Source: JBDSYA01 sp039925865
GTDB lineage: Bacteria > Bacteroidota > Ignavibacteria > Tepidaquicellales > Tepidaquicellaceae
Length of the DNA: 14,085 bases
Reading direction: 5' to 3'
NCBI GenBank assembly: GCA_039925865.1
Contig: JBDSYA010000318.1
Location: 1 to 14,085, forward strand
The translations under genes were made by a program, and so were the position numbers. Shown one piece after another: positions 13,300-14,085 of the stretch. The first letter of the stretch is position 1; the number at the start of each line of letters is the position of its first letter. Below the pieces are notes generated by a model, which was given only the letters and a program-made list of their open reading frames with translations, was not told the origin of the DNA and ran no database searches.

Positions 13300-13989
13300 A
13301 TGCTGTCAGAAGAAAAATTTATACATGAAGTTAATTTAACAATAGAAAACAAAAGCCTTCTTAACCATCCTTTCTATCAAAAATGGAATGAAGGCACGCT
13401 CACTAAAACTGAGCTGCAGGAATATGCAAAACAATACTATCATTTTGTGAAGCACTTTCCCAGATTTGTAAGCTGTGTTCATTCAAACTGTGAAGATGTA
13501 AAAACAAGAAAGATCCTTCTTGAAAATCTTGCAGACGAGGAAGGATTCAAAACTGGGATAGATGATCATCCGAGGTTATGGATAAATTTTGCAGAAAGCC
13601 TTGGCTTAACTGAAGAAGAAGTTAAAAATACAGCGCCGATAAGAGAAGTTGAAGATCTAGTTGACGGGATGTACGAACTTACACGCTCGCCTGAGTTTAC
13701 TCTTGGACTTGCATCACTTTACGCTTATGAATCACAGGTGCCTGAGATCTCAAGAACAAAGATTAACGGTCTGAAAAACTTCTATGGCATCGACTCACCT
13801 AAAGCAATTGAATTTTTTGCCGTGCATGAGGAAGCTGATGTTTATCATTCCAAAGATGAAATGGATATCATCGTTAAGAACAACCATTCTCTTGAAGATC
13901 AAAAGAGATTAATTAATACTGTTGACGAATCTGCTACTTTGATGTGGAATTTTCTGGACGGTGTTTATAAAAACTATTGCGTGAATTAA
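13300..13989 (+). CDS. CADD/PqqC-like diiron protein, probable p-aminobenzoate (folate) enzyme
   Basis: The 229-residue helical protein belongs to the heme-oxygenase-like diiron (TenA/PqqC/CADD) superfamily and most resembles CADD. Chlamydial CADD makes p-aminobenzoate for folate from its own tyrosine, with a lysine as amino donor. Ligand positions are preserved: Glu81 (LADEE), His90 (DDHPRLW), Glu144 (YAYESQVPE), and His176, Asp180 and His183 in HEEADVYH. Lys154 lies ten residues after Glu144, as Lys152 does after Glu142 in CADD. Tyr26 or a neighbouring tyrosine could be the sacrificed residue, but I cannot align it safely. I use the ATG at 13300; an in-frame TTG at 13264 would add an asparagine-rich low-complexity leader. 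The gene follows gcvP and is closed by a strong terminator, suggesting a shared one-carbon/folate role. Family assignment is strong; the self-sacrificing chemistry is inferred. Confidence 0.85.
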   Translation: MLSEEKFIHEVNLTIENKSLLNHPFYQKWNEGTLTKTELQEYAKQYYHFVKHFPRFVSCVHSNCEDVKTRKILLENLADEEGFKTGIDDHPRLWINFAESLGLTEEEVKNTAPIREVEDLVDGMYELTRSPEFTLGLASLYAYESQVPEISRTKINGLKNFYGIDSPKAIEFFAVHEEADVYHSKDEMDIIVKNNHSLEDQKRLINTVDESATLMWNFLDGVYKNYCVN

Positions 13990-14013
13990 AATTAAATGAT
14001 TTTTAAATTTATC

Positions 14014-14052
14014 AGGGAATGATTCCATTGGAATTATTCCCTTTATTTTTTT
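14014..14052 (+). terminator. Rho-independent terminator after the CADD-like gene
   Basis: AGGGAATGATTCC (14014-14026) pairs with GGAATTATTCCCT (14030-14042) over 13 bp with one G-U pair and a 3-base loop. A T-rich run follows to 14052. It lies 25 bases after the stop codon. Confidence 0.9.
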
Positions 14053-14063
14053 ACGGCTGAATT

Positions 14064-14085
14064 ATGAACTTTAAAAAAATTCTAA
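14064..14085 (+). CDS. Possible first codons of the next gene (cut by the window end)
   Basis: An ATG shortly after the terminator opens MNFKKIL, a composition typical of the start of a signal peptide in this genome. Only seven codons are visible, so this may be chance. Confidence 0.3.

Overview
The window reads as AT-rich chromosomal DNA from a member of the Bacteroidota/Chlorobi/Ignavibacteria assemblage. Three large secreted proteins, plus one decayed relative, end in the type IX secretion (T9SS type A) C-terminal domain with the QNYPNPFNPxT-type motif that is especially common in Ignavibacteria. Shine-Dalgarno sequences are not evident, and two candidate promoters have the TTTG-N19-TAnnTTTG layout described for Bacteroidota. 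The exact taxon is an inference.

Left part (1-8590), secreted proteins. A 724-residue BNR/Ycf48-like T9SS cargo (70-2244, +) is followed by a strong terminator. Next come a bidirectional terminator hairpin, a gene remnant, a 129-bp MITE-like nested inverted repeat and an unrecognised single-membrane-span protein (2694-3224, -). A largely non-coding stretch then ends in the frameshifted remains of another T9SS cargo gene (about 3668-3966). A second cargo (4108-6195, +) is built from fourteen exact 41-residue repeats. It converges on a third cargo (6323-8590, -) that joins an adhesin-like jelly-roll domain to a WD40 propeller.

Middle part (8591-10291), the most unusual region. Three related short units lie in the same orientation. 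Each has an AT-rich hairpin, a conserved linker containing ATCATTTGGTT, and a terminator hairpin with a T run. The third copy has a different but fully complementary terminator stem, as expected of a selected RNA structure, and a promoter-like sequence ends just before its first hairpin. I read them as a previously unnamed family of small RNAs (or mobile terminator modules). A small HUH (Y1) transposase element with inverted GC-rich ends (8999-9800) sits between copies 1 and 2, which are almost identical.

Right part (10292-14085), one-carbon metabolism. A full-length glycine dehydrogenase (decarboxylating), gcvP, is followed by a CADD-family diiron protein (13300-13989). This family is linked to folate/p-aminobenzoate synthesis, so the two genes plausibly serve the same tetrahydrofolate-dependent pathway. 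A strong terminator closes the unit, and the first few codons of another gene may begin at 14064.
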